Position numbers and translations under genes: made by a program. Positions 19,449-30,411 of a stretch of 64,000 bases of DNA are shown here, one piece after another; positions within the stretch are counted from its first letter, which is position 1, and every line of letters starts with the position of its first letter. The stretch covers positions 992,001 to 1,056,000 of the forward strand of contig JARWIR010000062.1 of the NCBI GenBank assembly GCA_029959085.1, in the 5' to 3' direction. The stretch comes from Nemophila menziesii (Eukaryota > Streptophyta > Magnoliopsida > Boraginales > Hydrophyllaceae). The notes below the pieces were generated by a model. The model was not told the DNA's origin, did no database searches, and saw only the letters and a list, made by a program, of their open reading frames with translations.

Positions 19449-20447
19449 ATGAACTATAAAGAGAAATCTTCAGATGATGATGAAGGAAGAAAAAACCCAC
19501 AAACTTCTTCATTACTTCCCAAGGAGGATGATGTCATCGATCTCTCACTTTCGTTATTACAATCGGAATCCACCACTGTCCAGGCTGAGTCATCTTCCCA
19601 AATCCAAAGAAACCCTTCATCTCCGCCCAGAACCACCCCACGGCCACCAGGTTTTAACGACTTAAACCCACCAGCGCAACCCGACGATAGATGGATAGGA
19701 CGGAGTTTTAGGCGCTATACGCCTCCTGATTCTAATCAACCAGTGATACAACCTCCGCCACCTCCGCCGCCGAATCTTCAAGGTCTATCAACGGAAATGA
19801 TTGCGGCTGCAACAAGTTTGCAGCTATTGCAGGGGGCTGCGGTTCTATCATCAGGTAGGCAGTTGAGAGGCTCTTTACTTCCTTTAACGGAACTATCTGC
19901 GGCGGCGATATCTGCGGTCAGTGCCGTGCTATCAATTCTATCCTCATCACCCCGTCTCCGCCGCACAGACACGGAGGATCCATCGCAAGAAAATCAAGAA
20001 GCCGTGCACCATTATCAGCAACAGACAATATTATCTTCGCCATCCTCATCGCGCAATGCAGACATGGTTGAACCATCACAACCACCAGAACACGTGCCAA
20101 TTTCATCGCCTTTCACGACGGAGCCATTAAATCCATCCTCATCGAGCCACATAGACATGGCAGAACCATCAAGTTCCTCCCCAATTCGTCACGGTACAGT
20201 AAGATCACGTCCATCATCATCAAGCTACACAAACATGGAGGAACCAGAAAGTCCATCTTTAACGCGTCGCCGAATAGAGCCCCCACCACCTCCGTCGAGT
20301 TTATCTTCATCAGGTCGCCGTACAGACACGCCACAACGTCCACCCTTATCGAGCAGCACAGGTTCCCAATATGTCGAAGTTAATGATGTCGAATGTCCAC
20401 GCTGTCATCATAAATTCGACGTTATTGCTCACGTTGTACAGCGTTAA
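19449..20447 (+). CDS. Pro/Ser-rich protein with EAR-type LxLxL motif, copy 1
   Basis: I do not recognise this 332-residue family. Seen directly: an acidic, Ser/Asp-rich N-terminus; DLSLSLLQSE at residues 31-40, which contains LSLSL (32-36), the pattern that binds TOPLESS-type corepressors; a Pro-rich middle with PPPPPPP runs; many SSS/EPSS repeats; and a short Cys-Pro-x-Cys motif with a nearby His at the extreme C-terminus (from about 314), which could be a small zinc site. The paralogue at 33084-34106 keeps both ends and varies in the middle, so both ends are probably functional. A nuclear, repressor-like role is inferred only from the LxLxL motif. ATG 19449 follows a TATA box and the frame is intact. 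Confidence 0.72.
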   Translation: MNYKEKSSDDDEGRKNPQTSSLLPKEDDVIDLSLSLLQSESTTVQAESSSQIQRNPSSPPRTTPRPPGFNDLNPPAQPDDRWIGRSFRRYTPPDSNQPVIQPPPPPPPNLQGLSTEMIAAATSLQLLQGAAVLSSGRQLRGSLLPLTELSAAAISAVSAVLSILSSSPRLRRTDTEDPSQENQEAVHHYQQQTILSSPSSSRNADMVEPSQPPEHVPISSPFTTEPLNPSSSSHIDMAEPSSSSPIRHGTVRSRPSSSSYTNMEEPESPSLTRRRIEPPPPPSSLSSSGRRTDTPQRPPLSSSTGSQYVEVNDVECPRCHHKFDVIAHVVQR

Positions 20448-20570
20448 TTGAGTAGAAAACTGTAAAATTAACTCAAGTATTCTGTCGAGTAAATTTTTGA
20501 TGTTAGTAATCTTCATGTTACTATCGCTTATAAAGCTTTGAGAGAATTTTTAATTTTTTTGTGACAGTTA

Positions 20571-20586
20571 GTAAACCCTTTTTTTT
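20571..20586. repeat. Target site duplication of LINE-B, left copy
   Basis: GTAAACCC followed by a T-run matches 22409-22424. The T-run merges with the LINE-B poly(A) tail (poly-T on this strand), so the exact inner edge is uncertain. Confidence 0.8.
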
Positions 20587-22408
20587 TTTTTTTCATACAT
20601 ACATAGGAGGCTTTAAAAGCAGTTAAGAACAAGAATTACAAAGTGAATCCAATGAAAATATTCCCTACTCTAATACAATTCTAGCGGTTGCGTTACCGCC
20701 TCTATCTCTCTTGATAAGTTTCCACAAATAATCTGGAGGCATAGGAATGGTAGCCGGTTGCATGTTCATCCACGCCCCTTCCTTTGCTAGTCTATCGGCG
20801 CATTGGTTAGCTTCTCGGAAAACATGCCTTAGCTCAATTTTAGGAAAGTCTCTCATTAATGACCAACAATCACTTAATATTGAAACATAGGGACTACCTA
20901 AGTTCCCACCGCCCTTCACTAGCGCGTGGAACTTCCTCGGGTCCATCTCAATGTGAGTAGAATTCCCACCGCCCTTCACTAGCGCATGGAGTTCCTCAGA
21001 ATCCGTTTCAATATCAATCTCCGTATATCCCTGACTAATAGCCCATTTTAGACCAAAATGTAGCGCAAACAGTTCCGAAACAAATGGAGAATCAACAAGA
21101 CATGAACCTAAAAATCCAGAAATATACGAACCATGCTTGTCTCTTACCAATCCTCCAATGCCTGCTATCTTTTTAACCGCGAAGAAACTACCATCGATAT
21201 TTATTTTTAAACCAACGGTAGGCTTAACCCAATTGACCATGACATTCCTTGCAACTTTGACTATACCGCCCTCCATATCTTTCCCCCAAGCTAGGATGAA
21301 GTTACTAGCGAGAGAGATAATCTCATTCTTTAGTTCTAAAAAGTGGGGAATTTTCACCGATTCATTAAATATAATTGCATTTCTTTTATTCCATATTACC
21401 CAAATTGCGGCCACAAATACGTAGGGCCAATCTACCCCCAGCAACACGAGCCTTAGATCAGAGGTGTGAACCGACCCAGGCTTTTATTGCTCCTGTATCG
21501 GCCTTTACAGGACTGTTTTGCATCTCGAAGTGTTCCATGTTTGTTGCAGCAGCTGTCCCATGTGGTGTACAGGCCTGAAATCGGTTCAGCAGCCAAGTTT
21601 GATTCACCTTCAGTAGCTCGCTGCTGTCCTCCAGGTTGAGCTTGGCTTGACTGCTCTATCCACAAACCTGTCCAGCTGGTGCGCCACCAGGAGGTTCTTG
21701 TCCAGCTCCAACTGCAGCTCCTCGCGCCAACCGAACAGCACCAGCAACTTCAGCTTCTTGCGCCATCCGGACAGCACCAGCATCTCTTCCAGCCTCCCAT
21801 GCATCTCCAACAGCTGCTGCAGCATTACCCACTGCCGAGCCAAAGCTCATTTCAGTAGCATCACCACCAAAAGCCCGATATGTACCTGCAATTAACCCAA
21901 ATGAGTTCCAAACAATAGTAGATATTTTACATTTTAATAGAACATGGAGGAGGTCTTCCCTTTCGGCTCCGCAAACACCACATCTTCGCGATTCAATGAC
22001 TTTGCGATTGTAAAGATTATCCGAGGTGGCCACCTTGTTCAACACCACCCTCCAAATGAAAAACCGGATTTTTTTAGAGCACTTCATTCTCCAAATTAAT
22101 TCCCAATCAAAAGAATCATCGGCTTCATTCACCCCCATATTCATGTATGCCGACTTCACCGTGAAATATCCCGAACTTTCAAAATCCCAACGGAATATCT
22201 TTTCTTCTACCCCTTCTATTTCCATGATACCTTCACGAGTGGCTTTAACTCCGGCTAGAATGGCCTTGCATATATTCGATTCGTTGCCATTCTGAATCCG
22301 ATTTAACAAACCGTTCTTGAAGTACTTATTGCGAAGCACCTCCACCCACGCTACCATTTTCTCTTCGCGTAAAATCTTCCACCCAAGTTTAGCTAGAAGT
22401 GCCAAATT
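20587..22408 (-). mobile_element. LINE-B, 5'-truncated, minus strand
   Basis: The insertion is about 1.8 kb and lies in the 3' flank of EAR gene copy 1. On this strand it begins with poly-T (the poly(A) tail) and ends at 22408 inside the RT region. It is bounded by GTAAACCC-T(n) duplications. After it, host sequence resumes with a CTATAACTCGATG stretch also present behind EAR gene copy 2 (34218). Confidence 0.92.
20665..22405 (-). pseudogene. LINE-B ORF2 remnant: RT tail, zf-RVT and RNase H
   Basis: On the minus strand the sequence starts in the RT thumb (MALLAKLGWKILREE). It passes through the zf-RVT domain (KIRFFIWRVVLNKVAT, then CGVCGAEREDLLHVLLKC) and into a GC-rich, Ala/Gly/Gln-rich linker that contains a stop (about 21450-21850). 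It resumes with RNase H at 21447. The RNase H has Asp in NIDGSF, Glu in SELFALH, Asp in IETDSEELH and Asp in QCADRLAKE. A duplication inside RNase H repeats HALVKGGGN (20912-20995), which would disturb the fold. The remnant is non-functional. Confidence 0.88.
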
Positions 22409-22424
22409 GTAAACCCTTTTTTTT
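22409..22424. repeat. Target site duplication of LINE-B, right copy
   Basis: GTAAACCCTTTTTTTT matches 20571-20586. Confidence 0.85.
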
Positions 22425-23868
22425 AAATCCTATAACTCGATGTTTATTTTTTCCAACAATATTGAAAAATTAAATATCATATTCCTTTGGATTTTGAAAT
22501 ACTTAGTTTAGATGAATAAATGCTTATTTATATTGCTCGTATAATATTTGTAAGTAGATATACTCATTCGATTTAGTCAAATTTAGGTAAAATTAAGTTT
22601 AAGGTTATCTTTTTTTATAACTCTATATCTTTTGGTACGTAAATGGTACAAGCTAATTTGTACGCACCATGATTAATTCCATGGGAACATACAAGCTTTC
22701 TTAAGCATATTCAGGTAAATCAGAACTATGTTACCCACATTCATGGAGGGATTTGAGTCTTGTACTCTTACTTTACGCCTCTTAGCGGGAGGGGATTTGA
22801 ATCATGTACCTCCCTTTAAGTGCTAAAAAAATAGTAAAACTCTGGCCAGTTGATATAACTACATTCTTTGTTTTTCTTTGTCGTTCATAATAAGTTATTA
22901 GCACACTAACTTATACTATTTAAGTTTCAGATAATTCATATTTTAATTCATATTTATATATATTTTTCTTTATCTCTTTCTCAATAATTGTTCATCGAAC
23001 AAAACCTATACTTTTTTTGGCCGATTACTACCAACAGTAAAAAAAGACCCAAAGTTACCTCACACCCTTGCTACCAACAGTTAAAAAAGACCAAATATTA
23101 CCCTACACCCTTACTCATACATAAATTATCCAGATAGACAAAGCTCTCAATCATCGATCTACACCTCCAACAGGCAACAGCTGACATCGATATTCCTCCT
23201 TGTGTATTATGCTGCCCAATCTGGCGAGACCATTGACATGGTACATTTTCTGATAATGTCGTTTGTTATAATTCATGCAATAAACATTGAGATTCGCTTA
23301 TTTGAAACGAAAAAAATAATAAAGCAATAGCCTTGACCCAAAAAAGAACAGAGAAATAGTTCATGTGATTTAGTTTAAAGCAGCTTGATAGTTTCACCAC
23401 TGTGAAAAGAAAAATTGCATCATAATGTGTTTTTTAACGCCACCGTTATTCATACAACCCTCATACCATCCTCTTATGTGACGTCACATGACTAAAAACA
23501 TATTAAACTTAGATTAAGAAAATATAGTAATTAATAATTCATTCCAATCACATATGCCATATAAGGAGGTGGTAGTATGAAAGTGGTATGAGGAAGGGTT
23601 AATTCCATTATTGGGTCTAAAATCAAATGTTTCTTCTAAAAATAGGACTACTGAATATGATTTTCCATTATAAGGAACTTGACAATTGTACCCCTGTTGT
23701 GGTTCCAGGTGTGATATAATTTTTTCACCTATAGAACTAGGACTCCCCGCAAGCATACGGGTTATCGCAAAGTAAAAATTGTGATAAGCTCAAGGCTATC
23801 ATTTCTCATGTACTACTAACAGTGTAATAAATATGTTTAGAATGTAATAAAATGTAAAAAATTGCAAG
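22425..23868. other. Intergenic, 3' flank of EAR gene copy 1
   Basis: The first 70 bases match the flank of EAR gene copy 2 (34215-34277). Beyond that it is AT-rich with no convincing gene. It holds an imperfect direct repeat of about 50 bp (23028-23115, units containing CTACCAACAGT and AAAAAAGACC) and the palindrome ATGTGACGTCACAT at 23476-23489. An 80-codon frame at 23514-23756 (-) matches nothing I know. Confidence 0.5.
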
Positions 23869-24180
23869 TGGTGGAGGTTAGGGTGTGATAAAATAAGGTT
23901 TAAATAATAATAATAATAATAATAATAAAGAGAAAGGACTCATACCCTTAACAACCGCAGAAACTTATTGCAAGTATCATAGATCGTGTGCAAGTTTAGT
24001 TAGTACGTAAAGTTCATTCGCATGGATTTAATCTGTATATAGAGAAGTGTAGGAGAATGTACTTGTTTAATACAAAGATAGAAAAAATATCTATTTGGTT
24101 TTCAGAATCGGAAGATAATAATGCAAATAAATAATTACTAAAAGAATAGAGATGAGAAATATAGCTTAGATAGGAAAAGG
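23869..24180 (-). mobile_element. Truncated Athila-type LTR
   Basis: It starts TGGTGGAGGTTAGGGTGTGATAAAA in the transcript-wise end position, parallel to the LTR start at 24787 (TGG, seven bases, then TAGGGTGTGATAAAA). About 310 bases remain, then the sequence passes abruptly into RT. It contains an AAT microsatellite (about 23903-23928). Confidence 0.65.
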
Positions 24181-24786
24181 TGCCAAACAGAAGGTGAAAG
24201 TGGTCTTGTGTTGATCAAGCGGGTTCACACAAATCTGAATGTACCCCGAATAGCCATCAAGAAAACAGTACTAAACTCTCTTCCAAGCTTGTCTAACATT
24301 TGATCTCTGAACGGTAAAGGGAAGTGATCTTTCTTTGTGACTTTTTTGATATTGTTGTAGTCCATGCATACTCTCCACCCCACCACTGTTCTTGATGTAA
24401 TGGCTTTGTTTTTATCATTAAGGATGGTAGTGATACCTCATTTCTTCGGACCACGCTACACCAGACTAACCTATTCACTGCTTGCAATCGGGAAGATAAT
24501 TCCCGCGTCTAGTAACTTGATCACCTTTTTCCTTTCCACCTCCTTCATAGCGGGCATAAGTCTTCTTTGCCCCTCTATAGAACGTGCTCCTTTATCTTCA
24601 CGAATGATCTTATGTTGGCAAATGGTAGGACTAATCCCCTTTATATCGGCGATAGTCCACCCAATTGCCTCTTTGTTGGCTCGAAGCACACGTAACAACT
24701 TATCTTCTTGAGGACCTGAAAGGTTAGCAGATATAATAATTAGTGTACTCCACGTGGCTAAGAATGGTCTACCCAGAATCATAGGG
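24181..24786 (-). pseudogene. Athila protease/RT fragment
   Basis: On the minus strand it reads from a protease end (MILGRPFLATWSTL) directly into the RT start (ANLSGPQEDKLLRVL and IGWTIADIKG). About 130 residues or more that separate them in Athila-1 are missing, so there is an internal deletion. It then continues through RT, with frame damage, to a DQHKTTFTF-like end at 24181. The peptide is close to Athila-1 (PQEDKLLRVLRANKEAIGWT is identical). The fragment is flanked by an LTR piece on the left and by the Athila-2 LTR on the right, so Athila-2 probably inserted into it. Confidence 0.85.
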
Positions 24787-26326
24787 TGGCCTTGCCTAGG
24801 GTGTGATAAAAATTTGATAAATAAATACGGGAAACAATGCACTAATAACCCTAGACAAGCACGGTACTGCAAGTATTACAGGACGTATGCAAGTTTTAAT
24901 GATAAGAAGATTCGTTCTTAGGGACTTAGTGTGTTACACGAATTAGCAAATGATCAGAGTGGCAATTAATAATTAAAAGACAGAAAATAAATATGATTGA
25001 TTGAGAGATGAAATTATTAACTAAATAAAAATAAAGACAAATAATTAAATACGAGAAAAATATGAGATGAGAGAATATAGCTTAGGTTCTGCTAGTATGC
25101 ACTAATCCTTCAAATTCTTTCTATCAATTTCAGTTTATAAGGGAGATAATAGCTCTTAGATATGTAGTCAGGATTCTAAATTCCTCCTATCCCCAGAGAG
25201 CGAACTAGGGTGGCAACCTCACAATCACGAGGGAACTCATAAAGGGTTAACCTGCGCCACTTGGGTCCCAGGTGTAGTCCTACCTACTAATGATGTTTGG
25301 TGATGAAAATAAACCTTAATGACTATCTAGTTAGGCTGGTGTTGTCAGGACCAATTCCCCCTAGACGTTTATGTGGTATTTCAATAATTAGACACCCCTT
25401 CCAGTTGACCATCTAACTACTATTAAGAAAGCCTAAAGTGATCAGGTTTAGGACATGCAATTTATCAAAGCACATAAATCAAATATATGGTCAAGCAGCT
25501 AGAGTCAGATTAAAACATATAATTCCCAAAGAAACTTAGATAGAAAGAAAATAGAATTCATAGATTATACATAATGCAAAACCCAAGCTATGGGAAAATT
25601 AGTTCATACTTGAAGGAAATAAACTAAAAGAATGATACAAAGATGTCATCTTGCTCTCTTCAATAATTGTAATGATAAATAACTTCAGGACTAATTTATG
25701 AGAGGCAGGGATTATTTTACAAAGGTTAAAGGGTGTATATATAGGTGTTTAGAAGACCTAATTCGTTTTCTTGGAGTGGAAGACAAGTAACTTGGACTCC
25801 AAGCCCAACTCAAATTCGTAACCCTAAAATATAGAAAAGGTAATAATCTACCGCTGTTTTTTTTGCCATAACTTCTTTGTTTCAACTCTGATTGACGCGT
25901 TCGATATGTCGAAACTGATCGTCTCGGAACGCTCTATAACTTTTCTTCAGGACATTCTTCCAAATTCCTAGCCGATCTTGAGTTATGATCACTTCTATGG
26001 TCGTAGGTGCTGGAATTCGGATTTATTTGGCAACTTTATCTTTCCATATATTATTTTTCATACCTTATCTCCAACTTCCATGCATATCTTCTTTCCTTTA
26101 TCTCTTTAGACTTGATTTGGCATTTAATTAATTACTATATATCTTCAAAGCTTCACACTAAATAAATAAATTAAACTTAATATGCTCTAAAAATAATAAA
26201 TCATTAAATCAACACAAGAAATAGGAAAGTCCACTATTACATAGGAAAACTCGACTAAAAGACTTCTAGAACACTAAAAATGATGTCTCCAACTAAGATT
26301 AAATCATCACAAACGGGGAGACATCA
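24787..26326 (-). repeat. Athila-2 3' LTR (~1540 bp)
   Basis: It begins TGGCCTTGCC and ends GGGGAGACATCA, the same terminal GAGACATCA as Athila-1. It is followed on the inner side by the AGACCCCCAACTCAAA block that is the polypurine tract on the element strand. The left edge is set by the TG dinucleotide and by comparison with 23869. No matching target duplication can be seen because the other end is lost. Confidence 0.8.
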
Positions 26327-28005
26327 AGACCCCCAACTCAAAGTTGTATCGTCCCGATACAATAAAGATAAAAACAAAGGGAAGTCTCTAAATACACCTA
26401 GGTCAATTAAGCGCAGTGGGAAAGAAAATAGCAGAATATATAGAATAGACATAAAGCAACTACTCAGAAAATTTCATGTAATAATATTTACAAACTACAT
26501 ACCTGCATACTTTTCATATCCACAATCAACACGACTTGAAATCAAGATTAGATTAACTTCGCAATGTAAGAGGGAGAGGATCTTTACTCAGTTCACCAAG
26601 GAGGCTATAGATTGTTCATCGAACTTTACTAGTATCCAAGGATCCACATAACTACTCTCTATTGGCTCAATCACTTCTAGATTACATAGAATAGAATCAT
26701 AAGGTCTTTAAGGTTGTAATGTTGGCTTAGGGACGGTATGATAAGTATATTTGGTTAATTTTAGAGTGAGCTTTTGGCTCTCTCCTCATTAGCCATCAAC
26801 GAATCGCCCTACAGCTTGAGTTACTCTCATAAAACGTTTCTCACTCAACCCAATGATTTCTTGATGCACAAAGTAGCATCTCCAATAACCCAATTAAAGC
26901 ATAAAGACGTTCACATAAAAATTCAACTTTTCCGGTCCAAATATATATTCTTTTCATATCATTTTTTTCTTTTATAGCGATGACTCTCTTTTTGATGTTG
27001 AGATATCATGCTATTTTTCTCATTATTTTTCTTTTCTTTTCATGCTTTTTTCATTTACTATTACCCTGGCAAAGGGTTACAATATAAATCTGTGAATTAT
27101 CATCAATATAATAACAGAGCACAATTAATAAGCTCAATAATCCCAACCCAATAACAATTCCCATAATGGTGGACCCACCACGCCAAACTCAAGCTCTTAA
27201 ACAATTGTCTATGCATTACGATTTGAGTGCGGGTCATATGGAAAAGTCCTAAAATCTTAAGGTATATGGCTTAAAATGTGGCTAATAAAAAGGTTTTAAA
27301 AAGGCTAGATGGTGCTGAGAAGGATATAATAAAATAATAAATGGACAACAAGCTAAAAGGCAACAAGGGCTTATGAAAGAACCGCCTTAATCACTTACTA
27401 AAATATGCAATTTCTTCATTCTCTTACCTTTAGCACGTTCATTAAATGGGTTTATCAACTAACTTGGATCTCACAGCCTACAAACCACTCATGGCTCCCT
27501 GAGACCGAACATACTTTCTATCGCATTGCTTACTAATCTTTTCTTTACTATCAATGTGCGTTTTCTTGCAAATACTCAAAGCATACAAAATAAAATAGCT
27601 TATAAACATACTACTTTCAATCATTAACTTACTGAGCTTATGCTTTCAAGCTATTAAACACACTCTACATCTAATTCCCATGTATCAAAAATTTTAATTT
27701 CTACCTAAAAACAGAAAAATGGAGATGAGAGACAACGAATCCCCACACTCCTAACTCAAAAATGAGACGTGTCCCCACGACTATAAAAAGACTCGAAAAA
27801 GAAATTAAAATTAGCAGATAAAGCATTTACATAAATGGTAAGGAAGGAAAAGAACATACTCTCGAGGCTATTGTCTCGCATTATCGACATCCAAGATAGG
27901 ATTAGTTGGATCTTTCTTTAATTGCTCAAGGAATGTCATGATGTGCACTTGATTAGCTTTGATTTGTGCCACATCTTCGTCTAAGGAAGTATGAGCTGCT
28001 TCGAC
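26327..28005 (-). other. Athila-2 3' non-coding tail
   Basis: This is the counterpart of 4332-5727 in Athila-1. It shares in order the polypurine tract, a GGTCTTTA.GGTT.TAAT.TTGGCTTA.GGA block (about 26703), the stem-loop (26765), GGCAAAGGGTTACA (27067) and GTGCGGGTCATATGG (about 27227). No gene is credible here. Confidence 0.65.
26765..26788 (-). other. Conserved stem-loop block, Athila-2 copy
   Basis: Identical over 24 bases to 4742-4765, while the sequence around it is far more diverged. Confidence 0.6.
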
Positions 28006-29112
28006 TTAATTTAATCGCTCGTCCATCTTCTCTTGCCAACTACGATCATTTTCTTCCTTTGAGACTTGCGTAATTCCCGCTCCTCTCAAAACTTTCATGA
28101 TCCAAGCATTGTCAATATTGTTACTCGTTTTAAACTCTAGTTTCTCTCTTTCACCCAAAATCACATTCTCTTTCCAAACAAGACACGTGATCATAGTAGG
28201 ATATTTCACATTAAATGACGAAATAGGAGAGACCGAAAATCGCATCACCTCCTCAAAGATCAACTGTGCCACATCCACTTCTTCTCCTCTCAAAATACAA
28301 TTCAAAAATATAGCGTTCTTTTTACTTACTTTCAAATTTCTTGTGTTTCCGAAGACATTAGTGATAAGGAAATTGTGCCAAATTCTAGCATCTGGTTGGA
28401 GATATTTGTAAGGACAAGGTGTCTTTAATTCTCCCTTATGTGATTGCACTTTCTCCTTATCTAAGACATGCTCAAAAAGTAAATTCCAATCGAAGATTCT
28501 CTTTCTATCCACTGCTTCTCTATACTTGCATGGTCCAAACAGTTTCTTAAAATGTAAGTGGTTTCCAATCTCTTCAACTATAAAAGGAACTAACTCACCT
28601 CTATCTGGAACACAACCTTTACTATCTCAGCTAAAAAGGCCTATATAGAATTCGGAAACTAATTCATGACATAAATCTGAACGTCTTACCATGAACGCAG
28701 AGCAACCCAATCTTTTACCAATCTCCAAGAATCTCTTATACTCTCCTTTACCAACTTCTTCTTCAAATACTCTCTCATAAGCAAAAGGTAGTTCCTGTAA
28801 TTGTTTATTTGTAGAAGGTATCAAGGCCTTTGAAGCTTTCTCTTTTTATTTGGGTGTAGGACCTTTGATTTGTAGAGGTTGTGTTGTCTTCTTCATGAAA
28901 GCTGGAACCTTTTTACCCATTGAATTAAACACAACTAGCTGACCTCTCTTTTCATAACCTATTTTACCCTTTGTGTTGGCACTAGAACTTTTCTCACTTG
29001 ATTTCTTCTCAATAGAACCCAATACCTTTCTTTTCTTCATCTCCCTCACAGTAGCTAATGTCTCTGTTCTCTTAGTCATCTCAATTAACCTCCAACTCAA
29101 AGCTTTAACCAC
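28006..29112 (-). pseudogene. Athila-2 downstream ORF (plant transposon protein), broken
   Basis: A single reading frame from ATG 29112 to 28006 is interrupted by two in-frame stops (near 28846 and 28627). The N-terminus (MTKRTE, then Lys/Arg-rich) parallels MTNRTG of the Athila-1 gene at 5728-7044. The domain motifs are kept: LVSEFYIGLFS, ARIWHNFLITNVFG and VDVAQLIFEEVMRFSVSP. It is about 70 residues shorter than the Athila-1 protein, mainly at the C-terminus. Confidence 0.8.
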
Positions 29113-29530
29113 TCTTGAAAATTGAAACTCTTGATTATTGGTTGAACAAGCTTTATTTTGGTTGGGTAAGGTGTTTTGATGATGAATCCCTATATGGGTA
29201 ATATGGATTCTTGATGGATTGGTATGGATCTATAAAATTGTAGGATGAAATATTTGAAATTTAGGCTTTTGATTCTTGGATTTAATGTGTTTTGGTAAGA
29301 TTTTGGTGGTGAATCTTATTTGTAATGATGTGGAGAAAGTATTTGATGTGTTTTTATGGTGATTGGGTAGTGTTTTGATGTTTGGGGAAGGTTTGACGAA
29401 GCTTCAATGGAGTTGGAAGAGGTTTGGAGAAGAAAGAGAGGCTTAAGGATTGGAAAATTCGTAATAGACTAGCCTTCCTCTTCATTATAACCTAAAAAAC
29501 GCAGAAATTTTTCTCTCTCCAGCGGCGCGG

Positions 29531-29782
29531 ACCGGGTTACCGGCGGTGTGACCGGCTACCCGGTGAGCAACTCTTCGAAAAGTCTCGTCTCGGCATAAAA
29601 CCTAATTCATAAACCCGTGGCACGGTTTATGACTGACCGGTATATCGTGGTGTGACCGGGTACCGGTGCGGCAATTTTCGAAAATCCTCCTCTCGGCAAA
29701 AAACCTGATTCATAAACCGTGGGCACTATTTTTGACCTGCCGGCTTACCGGTCGTATGGTCGGCTTACCGGCGGGCAGGTCA
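29531..29782. repeat. Paired CCGG palindromes in Athila-2 spacer
   Basis: The spacer between the integrase end and the downstream gene holds three pairs of ACCGGGTACCGGT-like sequences, near 29531/29551, 29634/29656 and 29741/29761. Each pair is spaced about 20 bp, in a unit of about 105 bp that also carries TCGAAAA and CATAAACC blocks. Place and paired layout match the Athila-1 array, but the surrounding unit sequence differs. Confidence 0.8.
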
Positions 29783-29997
29783 GAATGTGCACAAAAAAAT
29801 TTCTTTTTCCTCCTTCACTCGATTTCTTTAAAACCTGAACATCAAAAACACTAACACCTTTCTCAAATATGAAATATCAACTAAAAATAACTAAACTAAA
29901 CATGAATTAAAAACATAAAAATATAAAAAAAATTGCGGGTTGTCTCCCGTACAACACTTTTATTTAACGTATTTTAAAGTTAGACGTGTTACCTCTA

Positions 29998-30411
29998 TCA
30001 AGATTTACAAATATAGCCTCCCCAAAAACGAGCAAGGCTATGAACGTCTACTAATCTCCGTCTAATGCCCCTTTTGGGACTGATCTCTATCACTTTAGCC
30101 GAAACAACTTTAGTGACTACAAATGGTCCCATCCACGAGTCTTGGTGACCTTGTGGCCTATTCTCTGGTTTGTGGGCTTTCCATAGAACTTCTTGGCCGA
30201 CCCCAAACTCAATCTTTGGCTCAGTATCCACAGGTTTTGCGTGGATCTTCACCTTAGGGACTTTGTGATGTGAAAGGCTGTGGATGATAGGAACGGTGGG
30301 ATTTGACTTCCTTGGGTTCTTTCCCCAGACATAGAATGTCTCGGATACATTCTTAGCATGAAGGGTAACTGTCCCTTCCTGGAAGTTGATTATTCTTTGA
30401 CTTGTGTCCAT
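29998..30411 (-). pseudogene. Athila-2 protease end fused to integrase C-terminus
   Basis: The 137-codon frame starts in the protease tail (MDTSQRIINFQEGTVTL) and passes into an integrase C-terminal module (VGQEVLWKAHK, DSWMGPFVVTKV, ending DVHSLARFWGG). Everything between, that is RT, RNase H and the integrase core, is gone, so the deletion removed roughly 3 kb of pol. The frame is open across the scar, but the product has no catalytic residues. Confidence 0.8.

Noticed and set aside
19454..20343. Other-frame ORFs over the EAR gene
   Set aside because: Shadows of a repetitive Ser/Pro coding sequence.
22741..22830. tRNA-like or SINE-like sequence (GGGATTTGA phrases)
   Set aside because: Two similar phrases occur, but no cloverleaf or A/B box pair at proper spacing.
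23514..23756. 80-codon minus-strand frame
   Set aside because: No start context, homologue or domain that I recognise; kept only as a remark in the intergenic entry.
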